From a virus, in IMG/VR virus record IMGVR_UViG_3300044987_000827, positions 1-39,792 of that record: a DNA stretch of 39,792 bases. One strand, 5' to 3'. The notes beneath the pieces are model-generated. The model was given only the letters and a program-made list of their open reading frames with translations. It searched no databases and was not told where the DNA came from. This document shows, piece after piece, positions 14,285 to 23,212 of the stretch (within the stretch, counting starts at the first letter, position 1; every line of letters begins with the position of its first letter). Made by a program: the position numbers and the translations under genes.

Positions 14285-14584
14285 ATGGCTAAGAAATCTG
14301 AAGAAAAAAGTGAGATGGAATTATACAGAGAAGGAAGTATCGACTATGAAAAGTTTCATGGAATCTCCGATGCTACTTATGTTGTAGAATTCTCAAAACC
14401 ATTGCTAGAGATTGGCTTTACGACAGAACAAATTATGACTATGTATGTTAACAAAATTACAGTTGATTTATCAATTGAACTAAAACAAGCAGACATCGAA
14501 ATCGAGAAATATAAACTAAGTGGTGGTGTCTGTAATTGTCCTGATTGCCGAAAGGAAAGAGGTGAAGGCGAAGAAGGACTGTAG
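14285..14584 (+). CDS. hypothetical protein with C-terminal CxCxxC motif
   Basis: A 99-residue acidic protein with an ATG eight bases after the ClpP-like stop, preceded by AGGAG. Residues 30-80 are helical; near the end GVCNCPDCRKER gives C-x-C-x2-C, a possible metal knuckle. No family recognised. It lies in the operon between the protease and the terminase subunits. Confidence 0.65.
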   Translation: MAKKSEEKSEMELYREGSIDYEKFHGISDATYVVEFSKPLLEIGFTTEQIMTMYVNKITVDLSIELKQADIEIEKYKLSGGVCNCPDCRKERGEGEEGL

Positions 14585-14592
14585 GAGATGTG

Positions 14593-15663
14593 ATGGAAGA
14601 AGAAATTCTTAATAATGAGGTTGTAGAAGATAAACCCACTCCTCAAAAGAAATTAAAGCTCAAAAAAAATTGGAGAACAAATTTCGTCTCGCCCACAGGA
14701 TTTAAAATTTCGGAGATTTATTGTCGCCGTTGCGTACAATATAAAAATCCTAAAGATTTTCAAACTTCTCAAGATTCTACACTCGACAAGAACGGTATGC
14801 TAAGTATCTGCCGTTCTTGTTGTGAGGAAATATATCAAGATAATCTTCGTGCGGAAAAAGATATTGCTAGAGCCTTGTTGAAGACTTGTAGAACTCTTAA
14901 TTGGGTTTTTTATTCTCCCGCAATAGAAGCAACTATTGAGAAATATAAAAATACTAAGGAAAGAAATCCAGACGGTAAAAGTTCTTTTACTACTGCATAT
15001 TGGGGAGTTATAAACGGGACAAACAATATGAAATATTCTGAAATCCCAATTATGACTTTTACTGAACCAATTAAAGAAGACTTTATTCCTACGGAACTAC
15101 TTGAGAAAGAAGTAGATAGTAGTATCATAGATTTTTGGGGAAAGGGATTTTCTTTTGATGAGTATGAAGAACTTCAAAAAAATTACTTAGACTTCAAACG
15201 AGATTACACCGTTGAGGTAAAAGGTGAAGTTTTCTTAGTTCAGCAAATTTGCTATAAAATTTTGGAACTGAATAAAACAAGAACTGGTGGTGGTTCTACT
15301 GACGGATTATTGAAAGAAATCCAAACCATTATGAAAAATTCTGCTCTAACTCCTGCTATGGCAAATATGGCAAATAGTGGAAAAGCAATGGACACATTCG
15401 GGATGAGAATCGCAACAATACAAAAAGAAGAACCTGCTGAATGGTTGGACGGAGAAGACAGAAGGAAAAAATATTTGAATTATGGAGACCTTCAATATTT
15501 TAAAGACTACTATGTTAGGAGTTTGAAAAACTTTATACTACAATCAAAAGATTGGAATATTGAAGGAGAAATACTTAAAAACGAAGACGAAGATGATGAT
15601 TTAGAAATTGAAAATTTTGTGATGGAGGATGCCGATGACATCGAATCAAAGGAAGAATCCTAG
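14593..15663 (+). CDS. putative small terminase subunit / packaging protein with zinc finger
   Basis: 356 residues from ATG 14593 (AGGAG five bases upstream; a GTG three bases earlier is less likely). Residues about 40-80 form a zinc finger (YCRRCVQYKNPKDF ... MLSICRSCCEE). The rest is helical and ends in a very acidic tail (NEDEDDDLEIE). It lies directly before the large terminase and overlaps it by 29 bases, the place usually held by the DNA-recognition subunit. Similar zinc-finger proteins sit before terminases in other large Firmicutes phages as I recall. Its length is greater than classical TerS, so the function is inferred from position. Confidence 0.62.
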   Translation: MEEEILNNEVVEDKPTPQKKLKLKKNWRTNFVSPTGFKISEIYCRRCVQYKNPKDFQTSQDSTLDKNGMLSICRSCCEEIYQDNLRAEKDIARALLKTCRTLNWVFYSPAIEATIEKYKNTKERNPDGKSSFTTAYWGVINGTNNMKYSEIPIMTFTEPIKEDFIPTELLEKEVDSSIIDFWGKGFSFDEYEELQKNYLDFKRDYTVEVKGEVFLVQQICYKILELNKTRTGGGSTDGLLKEIQTIMKNSALTPAMANMANSGKAMDTFGMRIATIQKEEPAEWLDGEDRRKKYLNYGDLQYFKDYYVRSLKNFILQSKDWNIEGEILKNEDEDDDLEIENFVMEDADDIESKEES

Positions 15664-17470
15664 ACCGTATGGAAAAAATGAATATATAAAAAACAGCCAT
15701 AAAATAGACCAGTTTAAGCAAGGAAAAGAAATGCTTTCACAATCTGAATATTCTAGAGATGAAATAGACAGAATGAAGGATTGGATTACATTTTTTAGAT
15801 TGTATCCTAGTATATTTGTGGAGTTTTGGTTAGATATTCCTCTATACGAATATCAAAGATATTGGATGAACTTAATGGCTCAAAGTACAAACTTTTTAGC
15901 CGTTGCTTCTCGTGGTAGTGCCAAGTCTATGATGATAGGTCTTCTAGCGATTGTCAAAGCAATACTTTATCCCGGTATAAAAATAACGATAGCCGCAAGT
16001 ACAAAAAAACAGGCTGGATTAGTTATAAGTCAGCATATATCTCCATTTAAAAATCAAAGTGTAATGTTGGCGAGAGAAGTAGAAACTATTTTAATGAATG
16101 GTAACGATTACAAAGTGGTTTTTCATAACGGAAGTGTTATAGAGGTTGTTGTTGCGGGAAGCGGAGGAAGAGGCGTTAGAAATTCAATTTCAGTTCTCGA
16201 AGAAAGAAGGCTCATTCCTAATGAAATCATAGACACAATCTTGCGTCCATTTTCTGTTACTTATAGAGCGCCTTATATGTTTAAAAAAGAATATGAAAAA
16301 CTTCCACCAATCGAGGCTCAAGAATTTTCAATTACGAGTTCATATTACCAGTCTGCGGAATGGTATCCAGAGGCTAAAAAACTTTTTAAAATGATGGCTA
16401 ATGGAGATGCTGATGTGAACTGCATAACTCTAGATTATCTTATTTCTATTAGACACGGGACTAAGACTATAAAACAAATTGAGAAAGATAAGATAAAATT
16501 CGATGAACTTTCTTTTCTTATGGAGTATGGAAATATTGCTCCGGGTGGAAGCTCACATGCTTTTTATAAATTACAAATGTTCCCAAGAGTTATAAAAAGA
16601 GGATGGAGACCTTCTCATGATTCCTTTATTACATCTCAGAAAAATCCATATGATATAAAAAAGAAATCAGATGAAAAAAGAATAATAAGTTGTGACTTGG
16701 CAATGCGAGGTGGACGTACTAATGACCTTAGTGTTTTTACCTGTGCAAGACTCACCCCCACACTTAAGGGTTGGGAAACAGAAGTGACATACCAAGAAAC
16801 ATTTTCTGGAAAAAACGCAACAATACAAGCGTTAAGAATAAAACAATTGGTTGATGAATTTGATGCAGATATAGTGATACTTGATATTGGTGCGGGTGGT
16901 GGTGGAATCCCCGTATTTGACATTCTAACTCTTCCAACTAAGGATGAGGAAAAAATGAAGGAATACGAAGCATACACTGTGGTTAATCATTATTCTATTG
17001 ACAAATCTCTTTATGAGGACATGCAGAACAGAACTTTAGGTGTTAACGCTAGACCAATAGTTTTTCCAATTAGTGCAACCCCTCAATCAAATGCCCAAAT
17101 GAGTGTAAAATTAAGGGATAGGCTGAAAAGAAAACTATTAAAGTTTCTTTGTGACGATACCACTGCTGAAGAATATTTAATAAATTCTGGGAATAAAGAT
17201 GTTTTTGACGATTCTAGTGATATTAGAAGTTATTTACTTATTCCCCATATTAATACATCGCTAATGATTAATGAATGTATTTCTTTAGATATGACATCGA
17301 CTCAAAATGGGAGTTTTAAACTTCAAGAGCCATCGGGTATGAGGAAAGATAGGTATAGTTCATTAATGTATTTGAATTGGTATGTAGGGATAATGGATTC
17401 GGAATTACTAAAACAGTCGGGAAACGAGGACGAATTCGAGGTTCTTGCGAGTTTATTTTACTCTGGTTAA
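15635..17470 (+). CDS. terL: large terminase subunit (ATPase and nuclease)
   Basis: 611 residues from ATG 15635, six bases after GGAGG. N-terminal ATPase: Walker A SRGSAKS (residues 92-98, K97), and a Walker B-like SVLEER with E189/E190. C-terminal RNase H-fold nuclease: D354 in IISCDLAMR and D417 in VILDIGAGGGG are two of the expected metal ligands. A typical size for TerL. It cuts concatemeric DNA and drives it into the prohead through the portal. It overlaps the putative small subunit upstream; a promoter and small RNA unit follow directly after its stop, then a homing endonuclease separating it from the portal gene. Confidence 0.95.
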   Translation: MTSNQRKNPRPYGKNEYIKNSHKIDQFKQGKEMLSQSEYSRDEIDRMKDWITFFRLYPSIFVEFWLDIPLYEYQRYWMNLMAQSTNFLAVASRGSAKSMMIGLLAIVKAILYPGIKITIAASTKKQAGLVISQHISPFKNQSVMLAREVETILMNGNDYKVVFHNGSVIEVVVAGSGGRGVRNSISVLEERRLIPNEIIDTILRPFSVTYRAPYMFKKEYEKLPPIEAQEFSITSSYYQSAEWYPEAKKLFKMMANGDADVNCITLDYLISIRHGTKTIKQIEKDKIKFDELSFLMEYGNIAPGGSSHAFYKLQMFPRVIKRGWRPSHDSFITSQKNPYDIKKKSDEKRIISCDLAMRGGRTNDLSVFTCARLTPTLKGWETEVTYQETFSGKNATIQALRIKQLVDEFDADIVILDIGAGGGGIPVFDILTLPTKDEEKMKEYEAYTVVNHYSIDKSLYEDMQNRTLGVNARPIVFPISATPQSNAQMSVKLRDRLKRKLLKFLCDDTTAEEYLINSGNKDVFDDSSDIRSYLLIPHINTSLMINECISLDMTSTQNGSFKLQEPSGMRKDRYSSLMYLNWYVGIMDSELLKQSGNEDEFEVLASLFYSG

Positions 17471-17474
17471 AACC

Positions 17475-17503
17475 TTGACAAAATCATTAAAACGTGGTAA
17501 TAT
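17475..17503 (+). promoter_or_regulatory. SigA-type promoter for a short RNA
   Basis: TTGACA 17475-17480, 17-bp spacer ending CGTGG (extended -10), TAATAT 17498-17503 (four of six). The seven bases AAACGTG just upstream of the -10 also occur in the promoter at 1006-1034. Expected start near 17510. Confidence 0.7.
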
Positions 17504-17509
17504 GAAAGT

Positions 17510-17577
17510 CCCCAAGAAGTTAGAGATGCAACTCGAAAAGTGTCTGCTGAACACCTGTTCTTGGGATTTTATTTTTT
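17510..17577 (+). ncRNA. candidate 68-nt small RNA or attenuated leader with its own terminator
   Basis: The transcript expected from the promoter at 17475 begins at the left arm of a hairpin: CCCAAGAA (17511-17518) pairs perfectly with TTCTTGGG (17558-17565), followed by ATTTTATTTTTT. Between the arms are two small hairpins, GTT/AAC (17519-17532) and GTGT/ACAC (17540-17554), giving a three-way junction. Promoter, body and terminator are nearly back to back with no reading frame, so this is either a stand-alone small RNA or a leader that terminates before the next gene unless refolded. No known family is recognised. Confidence 0.6.
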
Positions 17578-17607
17578 CAGCACTATTGACAGCTAATAGG
17601 AGAAATA

Positions 17608-18555
17608 ATGGGTCACGGTGAAACGAGATTTAGTTTAGATTTTGTTGCAAGTTCTTTTGCCGAAGAGGGGTATTTACTTCTCAGTAAATCTTATAAGAAT
17701 AATGTTCAAAAATTAAGAGTTAAACATTTGAAGTGTGGAAGTATATTTAAAATAAAGTTCGTTGATTTTAGGTTGAGAAATACTAGATGCCATGAATGTA
17801 GTAAAAATGTTAGATACACCATAAATAGCATTGGTAAAATATGTAAAAAACTCGGATATGAAGTATTATCTTTGGAATATAAAAATTCTAAAACACATAT
17901 GAAATTTAGACACAAAGAATGTGGAAAAATTTTAATTAAGACTTGGGGTTGTTTTTATAGGGGTAATCAAAGATGTTCCGACTGTAGAAAAGAAGAAAGA
18001 AGTAAATTCAACCGCGAAAATAGAGTAAGGGCAAAGGGTTCTTTATTTAGTTTTTACCCAGAAATATCTGAAAGTTGGTCTATAAAGAATGAAGACTCCC
18101 CGGATATGTACACCCCTTATTGTGATACGAGAGTTTTTTGGAGTTGCCCAAAAGGACACCCCGATTATTTAGCGTCAATTGTTTCCAGAACTAGGGCTGG
18201 TACAGGATGTCCTGTTTGTTCTGAATCTCAGGGAGAAAAAAGAATAAGGAAATTCTTTGAAAATAAAAACATATCTTTTATTTCACAAAAGAGATTTGAT
18301 ACCTGTAGAGATAAACAACCACTCCCTTTTGATTTTTTTCTTCCAGATTATTCGTTGTGTTTAGAATACAATGGGATTTTTCATTATAAGACAATTAGGG
18401 ATTTTACTTCAAAATCTGACCTAAAAGACAGGAAGAAAAAAGACAAGATAAAGAAAAAATGGGCTATAAAAAACGGATATAGATTTATAGAAATCCCATA
18501 TTGGAAATTTGAAAACATAGAAGAAATATTGACAGAAGAATTAAATATAAAATAA
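17608..18555 (+). CDS. VSR-type homing endonuclease with zinc ribbons (no. 2)
   Basis: 315 residues. Repeated C-x2-C modules (HLKCGS ... RCHECSK; RHKECGK ... RCSDCRK) precede a DUF4379-like zinc ribbon (SCPKGHPDYLASI ... GCPVCSES). The C-terminal nuclease has PLPFDFFLPDYSLCLEYNG followed by FHY and RKKKDKIKKKWAIKNGYRF, the VSR-like EDxHD fold. It resembles the gene at 31354. It is inserted between the terminase and portal genes, a typical intronless-homing position. Its start has AGGAG upstream, but the terminator of the small RNA lies just before, so expression depends on read-through. Confidence 0.85.
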   Translation: MGHGETRFSLDFVASSFAEEGYLLLSKSYKNNVQKLRVKHLKCGSIFKIKFVDFRLRNTRCHECSKNVRYTINSIGKICKKLGYEVLSLEYKNSKTHMKFRHKECGKILIKTWGCFYRGNQRCSDCRKEERSKFNRENRVRAKGSLFSFYPEISESWSIKNEDSPDMYTPYCDTRVFWSCPKGHPDYLASIVSRTRAGTGCPVCSESQGEKRIRKFFENKNISFISQKRFDTCRDKQPLPFDFFLPDYSLCLEYNGIFHYKTIRDFTSKSDLKDRKKKDKIKKKWAIKNGYRFIEIPYWKFENIEEILTEELNIK

Positions 18556-18559
18556 TACA

Positions 18560-18597
18560 AAAAACACATCTTAATTATATGGGGTGTGTTTTTGTTT
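18560..18597 (+). terminator. terminator after VSR endonuclease no. 2
   Basis: AAAAACACATC (18560-18570) pairs with GGTGTGTTTTT (18583-18593, one U.G), 12-base loop, tail continuing TTTGTTT. The stem is AT-rich but 11 bp long. Confidence 0.65.
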
Positions 18598-18608
18598 AAA
18601 TAAAATCT

Positions 18609-18624
18609 TGGCAAGAAATTGCCA
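18609..18624 (+). promoter_or_regulatory. GAAA-capped hairpin before the portal gene
   Basis: TGGCAA (18609-18614), GAAA loop, TTGCCA (18619-18624); no U-tract. It ends seven bases before the AGGAGGT of the portal gene and may shape or protect the 5' end of the message. Confidence 0.5.
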
Positions 18625-18642
18625 CTATGGAAGGAGGTAATA

Positions 18643-20262
18643 ATGCCAAGAAGAAAAAAGATGGATGCGGAGATTTTGGAAAATAATAAACCACTTTCTT
18701 CCGATGAAGTAGATTATGTTATGCAATTTGCTCGTTCCGCAATTGGTGGGATGTATGGTCTTCCAAATGTATTCAATCCCTTGTCTGTATCTCAGAGAAT
18801 GGTTGATGTTGGATTGAATCCAATCATCGCTGATGCTGATAAAATAGAGAATGCCTTAAACTCTCCAAAGACAAGTGAAAAAGAATTGATTGGGTATTCT
18901 GAAGATTTGTACTTAAAGAATATGCTTATGAAAAGAATGGTTCTTTATTTGTCAAATTCACTATCTTGGAATTTGGACTGGGTATGTACTACCCCAGATA
19001 CGGATTACAATTCTAAAGAATATAAAAAAGATAAGGCTAGAGTTATATCATTTTTTGATAGGTTTAACATAAAAGAACAATTTACACAAATAATGCAGTC
19101 AATGGTTTTAGACGAGGTTTATTTTGGTCAGCTTAGAGACGATTATGAGAAATATTCTTTTCAACAATTACCACAGCAATATTGTGCTTTAACTGCTAGA
19201 AATCCTTATGGATTTAATTTTGACTTTAATTTTCAGTGGTTTTTTCAAGCAAATACTTCCATTGAAATGTACCATCCAGTTTTCAAAAGAATGTATAATG
19301 ACATTTTTTCAAATGGTGGGAGTTATGTTGGGTATAATCCCGCCTCCTCCTTTTTAGATAGAGAAGGAACGTGGTCTACTTGGACTCAGACAAATTTAGA
19401 AGATGGGTTTTGGGCTTTCAAGTTACAACCGTTTTTAGCATCTAGAATTCCATTTTTAGCACCGTTATTTATTGATGCTTCATTACAACCACTTTATAGA
19501 AAATTAGCTCAAAACTCCGCATTACAATCTGCTCAAAAATTATTATTGGGACAGGTTGGGATGAATAAAGATACTAAGGGTGGTAGTTTGGCAAATAATT
19601 TCAATCTTACGGCAGACCAATTAGGAAAGTTCTTACAACTTGTGAGAACGAGCATCTCCGAGTCTATTGCTGTTTCAGCCGCGCCATTGGAGAATATGAG
19701 TACCCATAGTTTCGACCTTCCGAGTAGAAATGTTCAAAGTGAGAGCAATATGATACTCGCATCTCAGTCAGGAATTTCAAGCAGACTTCTCTACACATTA
19801 GATAAGTCTAATTTGGAAGAGACTCGCAATTCCATCAGTGTAGATGAGATGATGCTAAAACCCGTTTATTCTAGTTTTGAAAATTTCTTAAACTTTAGAA
19901 TTAATAAGGAAACTAAGAAGCATAAATTCAAGTTCATGCTTAGTGGTTTTGAATTTGATTCCAGTAAGAGAAAAGCCAGAGATGATTTTTTTCAATATGC
20001 CAATTTAGGAATATTTCTTCCGGGAAAACTTGGGGAATCTTTAGGAATTCAGAGATACGACATTGAGAGAATGCTTGCTGAGACTAAAGCTGAAAAATGG
20101 GAAGATAAAATGACCTTCATTACCCCAATGTTTCAGCAAAGTGCAGAACAACAAAACTCAGGTTCTAAAGGTAGACCTCAAAAGAAAGATGATGAACTGA
20201 GTGATGGTGGTTCTGAGACAAGAGAGAATGGTGAAAATATCGAGAGGGGGGGGAAAATATAA
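18643..20262 (+). CDS. portal protein
   Basis: 539 residues from ATG 18643, with AAGGAGG seven bases upstream. The gene lies after the terminase, and the sequence has portal features: helical hydrophobic N-terminal half, a central LQSAQKLLLGQVGMNK segment, ISESIAVSAAPLENMSTHSFDLPSRNVQSE block and a polar, Gln/Glu/Gly-rich C-terminal tail. Size fits dodecameric portals. It would form the DNA entry vertex and docking site of the terminase. It overlaps the next gene by one base. Assignment rests on order and sequence character, without an alignment. Confidence 0.85.
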   Translation: MPRRKKMDAEILENNKPLSSDEVDYVMQFARSAIGGMYGLPNVFNPLSVSQRMVDVGLNPIIADADKIENALNSPKTSEKELIGYSEDLYLKNMLMKRMVLYLSNSLSWNLDWVCTTPDTDYNSKEYKKDKARVISFFDRFNIKEQFTQIMQSMVLDEVYFGQLRDDYEKYSFQQLPQQYCALTARNPYGFNFDFNFQWFFQANTSIEMYHPVFKRMYNDIFSNGGSYVGYNPASSFLDREGTWSTWTQTNLEDGFWAFKLQPFLASRIPFLAPLFIDASLQPLYRKLAQNSALQSAQKLLLGQVGMNKDTKGGSLANNFNLTADQLGKFLQLVRTSISESIAVSAAPLENMSTHSFDLPSRNVQSESNMILASQSGISSRLLYTLDKSNLEETRNSISVDEMMLKPVYSSFENFLNFRINKETKKHKFKFMLSGFEFDSSKRKARDDFFQYANLGIFLPGKLGESLGIQRYDIERMLAETKAEKWEDKMTFITPMFQQSAEQQNSGSKGRPQKKDDELSDGGSETRENGENIERGGKI

Positions 20263-20723
20263 TGCCTATTTCTAGGAATGAATATAGAGACAGGGTATTG
20301 TCCCATAAACTATCTGTAAAAGCTGGAATTCAAAGAGTGGTGGATGAATTATCTACTCGTGGTGAACATCATGACGATGATAAACTGGAGCAAGAAACAT
20401 TCGAAAAATTTTATCAAACAACTGAAAAGTTTAATGGTTGTGAATTTGGTTCTCCCGAATATACACAATCATTACTAGAATTGAAACCCATACTAGATGT
20501 TCATTATGGGAAAAATCCTCATCATCCAGAACACAGGGAAAACGGGATAAACGGTATGACCCTAATTGATATTATGGAAATGCTGATTGATTGGAAATCT
20601 GCCTCATCTGCTTATGGTGATTCTTTCGAGAAATCTCTTGAAGTTACAAAAAAAAGATTTAATATTGATGACCAACTTTTTCAAATATTGGAAAATACTG
20701 CTAAGTATTTGGGATATATTTAA
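20262..20723 (+). CDS. DUF5662-like (HD-like) protein
   Basis: 153 residues. Contains GEHHDDDKLEQETFEKF, then HYGKNPHHPEHR and LIDIMEMLIDWKSAS, the H..D.SK / NpHHPEh / EM..DW pattern I associate with DUF5662, a phage-frequent family thought to have an HD-like metal-binding helical fold. The conserved His and Asp residues suggest hydrolase activity on an unknown substrate. It overlaps portal and lysin genes by single bases (TAATG), so all three are translationally coupled. Confidence 0.75.
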   Translation: MPISRNEYRDRVLSHKLSVKAGIQRVVDELSTRGEHHDDDKLEQETFEKFYQTTEKFNGCEFGSPEYTQSLLELKPILDVHYGKNPHHPEHRENGINGMTLIDIMEMLIDWKSASSAYGDSFEKSLEVTKKRFNIDDQLFQILENTAKYLGYI

Positions 20724-22462
20724 TGAGTGGTTTACTTGGTTGTGATGTTGCGTTCTACGAAGCGAATCCTAACGGAAGAATAGATTTTATAAAAATGAAA
20801 TCTGCTGGAATGAAATTCGTAATAATTAGAACTGGACAAAACTTATGGAAAGACCCTAAGTTTGATGTAAATTGGCTTGATGCTAAAAACGCAGGAATTC
20901 CTCGTGGTTCATATTTCTTTTATGATAGTAGGGTTTCTCCAGAATCTCAGGCAAAATTATGGAAAGACATTGTGGGAAATGATTTAGGTGAAATTCCGTT
21001 ATTTGCTGACTATGAAGAATCGTACAAAGGCAATTATGCAGGTGGACAGAATTTCAAAATTTTTCTGGAAGAAGTAAAACGATTAATTCCAAATAAGGAA
21101 ATAATCATATACACAGCTTTCTGGTATTGGAAGGACAATGTTTCTATTTCATTACACGATTATTTTTCACAGTATAAATTATGGATTGCTAACTACGGTG
21201 TAGCAAAACCATCCATCCCTCTCCCTTTTACGGATTGGGAATTTTGGCAATACTCAGAAGATGGTGACGGCTCTAAACATGGTTGTAGTGGTGGTTTAGA
21301 TATGAATTATTTCAATGGAACAGAAGAAGAATTCAATATTAGATTTTCTATCTCCAAAGAAACCACACCTTCACCAACAGTTGAAGACCCAAAAGGAATA
21401 AATACTCACAATGGAGTAACGCTTCATCAAATTGAAAGATTTGGAACGAAGTGTTTTGTTCACATGGTAGACCCTAAGAAAGCCAGAGTATTTGTTACAC
21501 CCAGAGGAAACTTTGGAACTGTAAAAACTGTTATCGGTAAATATAAGGCTCAAGTTGGTTTGAATGGTGGAGGATGGGCAAATGTCCAAACTCCTTCAAC
21601 TATATCGAATGAGATATGGGTATCCGATGGGAATTATATTCAACTAACTGCTAAAGATGATAGAGGATTTATAAATGTTTCGAAAGATGGTGTTCCATCA
21701 ATTAGAGAAACAGATAAAGATATTTCTAATCTATGGAATGTTTGGGGGTTTGATAGAATACTGTTGAAGAACGGGGTGTTCAATTCGGCTATCTCAGACA
21801 GAACCGTTAAGGATGCTAGAACTGGAACCGGAATAACTTCGGATGGAAAAATAATTTTACTATCCTGCGAAGGAAATGACTACTTTCAAAAGGGTTTATC
21901 CTTCCCTGAAATGGCTAAAGTTCTAATTGAATTTGGAGCAGTCATTGGCGGAAACTGTGATGGTGGGTCTTCTAGCCAAGTAATAAATACTGCAATATCT
22001 GGTGAATCATTATTTATTGGAAGTGATGGAAAAGATGCTAATGTAATAAACCACGTTCTTATTTATGCCACCCCAATTGGTGATATTCCAGATGTTGTAG
22101 TTCCAGAGATACCAGTAGGAGAAACTTTTATGAATTATAAAGTTATTTTAGGTGTGAAAGCAAGAAAATCACCGAGTATGTATGAAACAATTTCAAAGAG
22201 TGTTGCCACAGGAGCAGAGTTTGTATCTGAAATAAAACAAACCCTTACCGAAAAAATTCCTCTTGTGGGTGGAGTAAATTATTCTATCACATGGATTCAA
22301 ATGCCTGATGGTTATTGGATTCCTAGTGAATACAAAGGTGTTCGATATGTGCAAGAAGTTTCAATTGTCGTTCCACCTCCCGTAGATACAATTATAAAAA
22401 GAATTTTAGAAATTGATACTGCTACTGGAAAAATTAGAATAGATGGTGGAGCATGGCAATAA
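20723..22462 (+). CDS. multidomain lysin: GH25 muramidase plus phosphodiester glycosidase plus SH3-like tail
   Basis: 579 residues. Domain 1 (1-210): GH25 muramidase, with D8 in GCDVAFYEA, the catalytic ADYEES (D96, E98), WQYS and DMNYF. Domain 2 (about 228-460): NAGPA-type phosphodiester glycosidase, with LNGGGWA (N281-W285), TGTGITSDGKI and NCDGGSSS (D413). Domain 3 (about 470-555): SH3-like wall-binding repeat (VKARKSPSMYE ... GYWIPSEY). GH25 cuts the glycan of peptidoglycan; a NAGPA domain could remove sugar-phosphodiester decorations such as teichoic acid substituents, an inference. No signal peptide. Placed among virion genes, so it may be a virion-attached lysin rather than the final endolysin. 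Confidence 0.88.
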   Translation: MSGLLGCDVAFYEANPNGRIDFIKMKSAGMKFVIIRTGQNLWKDPKFDVNWLDAKNAGIPRGSYFFYDSRVSPESQAKLWKDIVGNDLGEIPLFADYEESYKGNYAGGQNFKIFLEEVKRLIPNKEIIIYTAFWYWKDNVSISLHDYFSQYKLWIANYGVAKPSIPLPFTDWEFWQYSEDGDGSKHGCSGGLDMNYFNGTEEEFNIRFSISKETTPSPTVEDPKGINTHNGVTLHQIERFGTKCFVHMVDPKKARVFVTPRGNFGTVKTVIGKYKAQVGLNGGGWANVQTPSTISNEIWVSDGNYIQLTAKDDRGFINVSKDGVPSIRETDKDISNLWNVWGFDRILLKNGVFNSAISDRTVKDARTGTGITSDGKIILLSCEGNDYFQKGLSFPEMAKVLIEFGAVIGGNCDGGSSSQVINTAISGESLFIGSDGKDANVINHVLIYATPIGDIPDVVVPEIPVGETFMNYKVILGVKARKSPSMYETISKSVATGAEFVSEIKQTLTEKIPLVGGVNYSITWIQMPDGYWIPSEYKGVRYVQEVSIVVPPPVDTIIKRILEIDTATGKIRIDGGAWQ

Positions 22463-23178
22463 GGAAACTTTCAGTATCTAGTAATGGTGACATCTCTGTG
22501 ATTGATAATCCAGTTAAACAGTATTATCTAATCCTTGCAGATGACCAAATCCCTAATGGGAAATATGACAGACCCGCCGATAATTCACTTGGTTTTCCAA
22601 TGGTGTTCAGACTTGAGACGCATTCTACAATTAAAATGACTAAGGAAATACAAGAATACATCTTCAGCTTCAATCGCTCAGACAATGAGAAGCGTGATAG
22701 AATGGCATTTCAAGGTTATTGCGATACATGGGCAACAAACTATGGAAAAGTTAGAGACTGTGCAAATTTTATAACTGGTGAAAATACTTTCCTACCCCTT
22801 CCTAAGTGGACTAACTTAGTCTGCGGTGGGAATGTTATTTGTGGTGAGGAAATGATTTCAGATGGTTCATACGGAATTAGGTCTGGTGTTAGAGTTTTGA
22901 AAGTTGAAACGATTGATAGCAATAATCTAATTTCTGGGTTGAGTTATGAAAACTCCCCACATTTAGTACATCACATGACAATCATTAGACCGAATACTAT
23001 AAATGGAAGATTGGCTGTAAATCCATTCCCTCAAATGGGGGGAAAGAGTAATGAACCATACAGACCATCTTACTACCCATTGATGTCACCAAAACCAGTT
23101 TACATAGAAATGGTTCATTTGAAGAAATTAGAATTAGGGTCTGGGATTCCGAACCCGTATAACCCAGAATGGAAATAA
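22453..23178 (+). CDS. hypothetical protein, probably virion-associated
   Basis: 241 residues; overlaps the lysin end by ten bases. Mixed beta/alpha, with no membrane segment and no motif recognised. Segments such as KWTNLVCGGNVICGEEM and HLVHHMTIIRPNTING suggest a compact globular domain. The position between lysin and virion proteins, and the terminator that follows, make a structural or adsorption-related role plausible only. Confidence 0.6.
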   Translation: MAIRKLSVSSNGDISVIDNPVKQYYLILADDQIPNGKYDRPADNSLGFPMVFRLETHSTIKMTKEIQEYIFSFNRSDNEKRDRMAFQGYCDTWATNYGKVRDCANFITGENTFLPLPKWTNLVCGGNVICGEEMISDGSYGIRSGVRVLKVETIDSNNLISGLSYENSPHLVHHMTIIRPNTINGRLAVNPFPQMGGKSNEPYRPSYYPLMSPKPVYIEMVHLKKLELGSGIPNPYNPEWK

Positions 23179-23194
23179 TCGAATATTAAGTACG

Positions 23195-23212
23195 ATAAAA
23201 TACTTATTTTAT
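23195..23212 (+). promoter_or_regulatory. dyad element ATAAAA-N6-TTTTAT, copy 4
   Basis: ATAAAA 23195-23200 and TTTTAT 23207-23212 with ACG and GA flanks exactly as in copies 1-3, 17 bases after a stop codon. It overlaps the left arm of a terminator-like hairpin. Confidence 0.5.

Noticed and set aside
17586-17591. TTGACA just before the 17608 gene as a promoter
   Set aside because: No -10 sequence 16-18 bases downstream; that position lies inside the coding region.
17608-18555. Type II restriction enzyme
   Set aside because: No methyltransferase partner; zinc ribbons plus the VSR-like fold and its placement between hallmark phage genes fit a homing endonuclease better.
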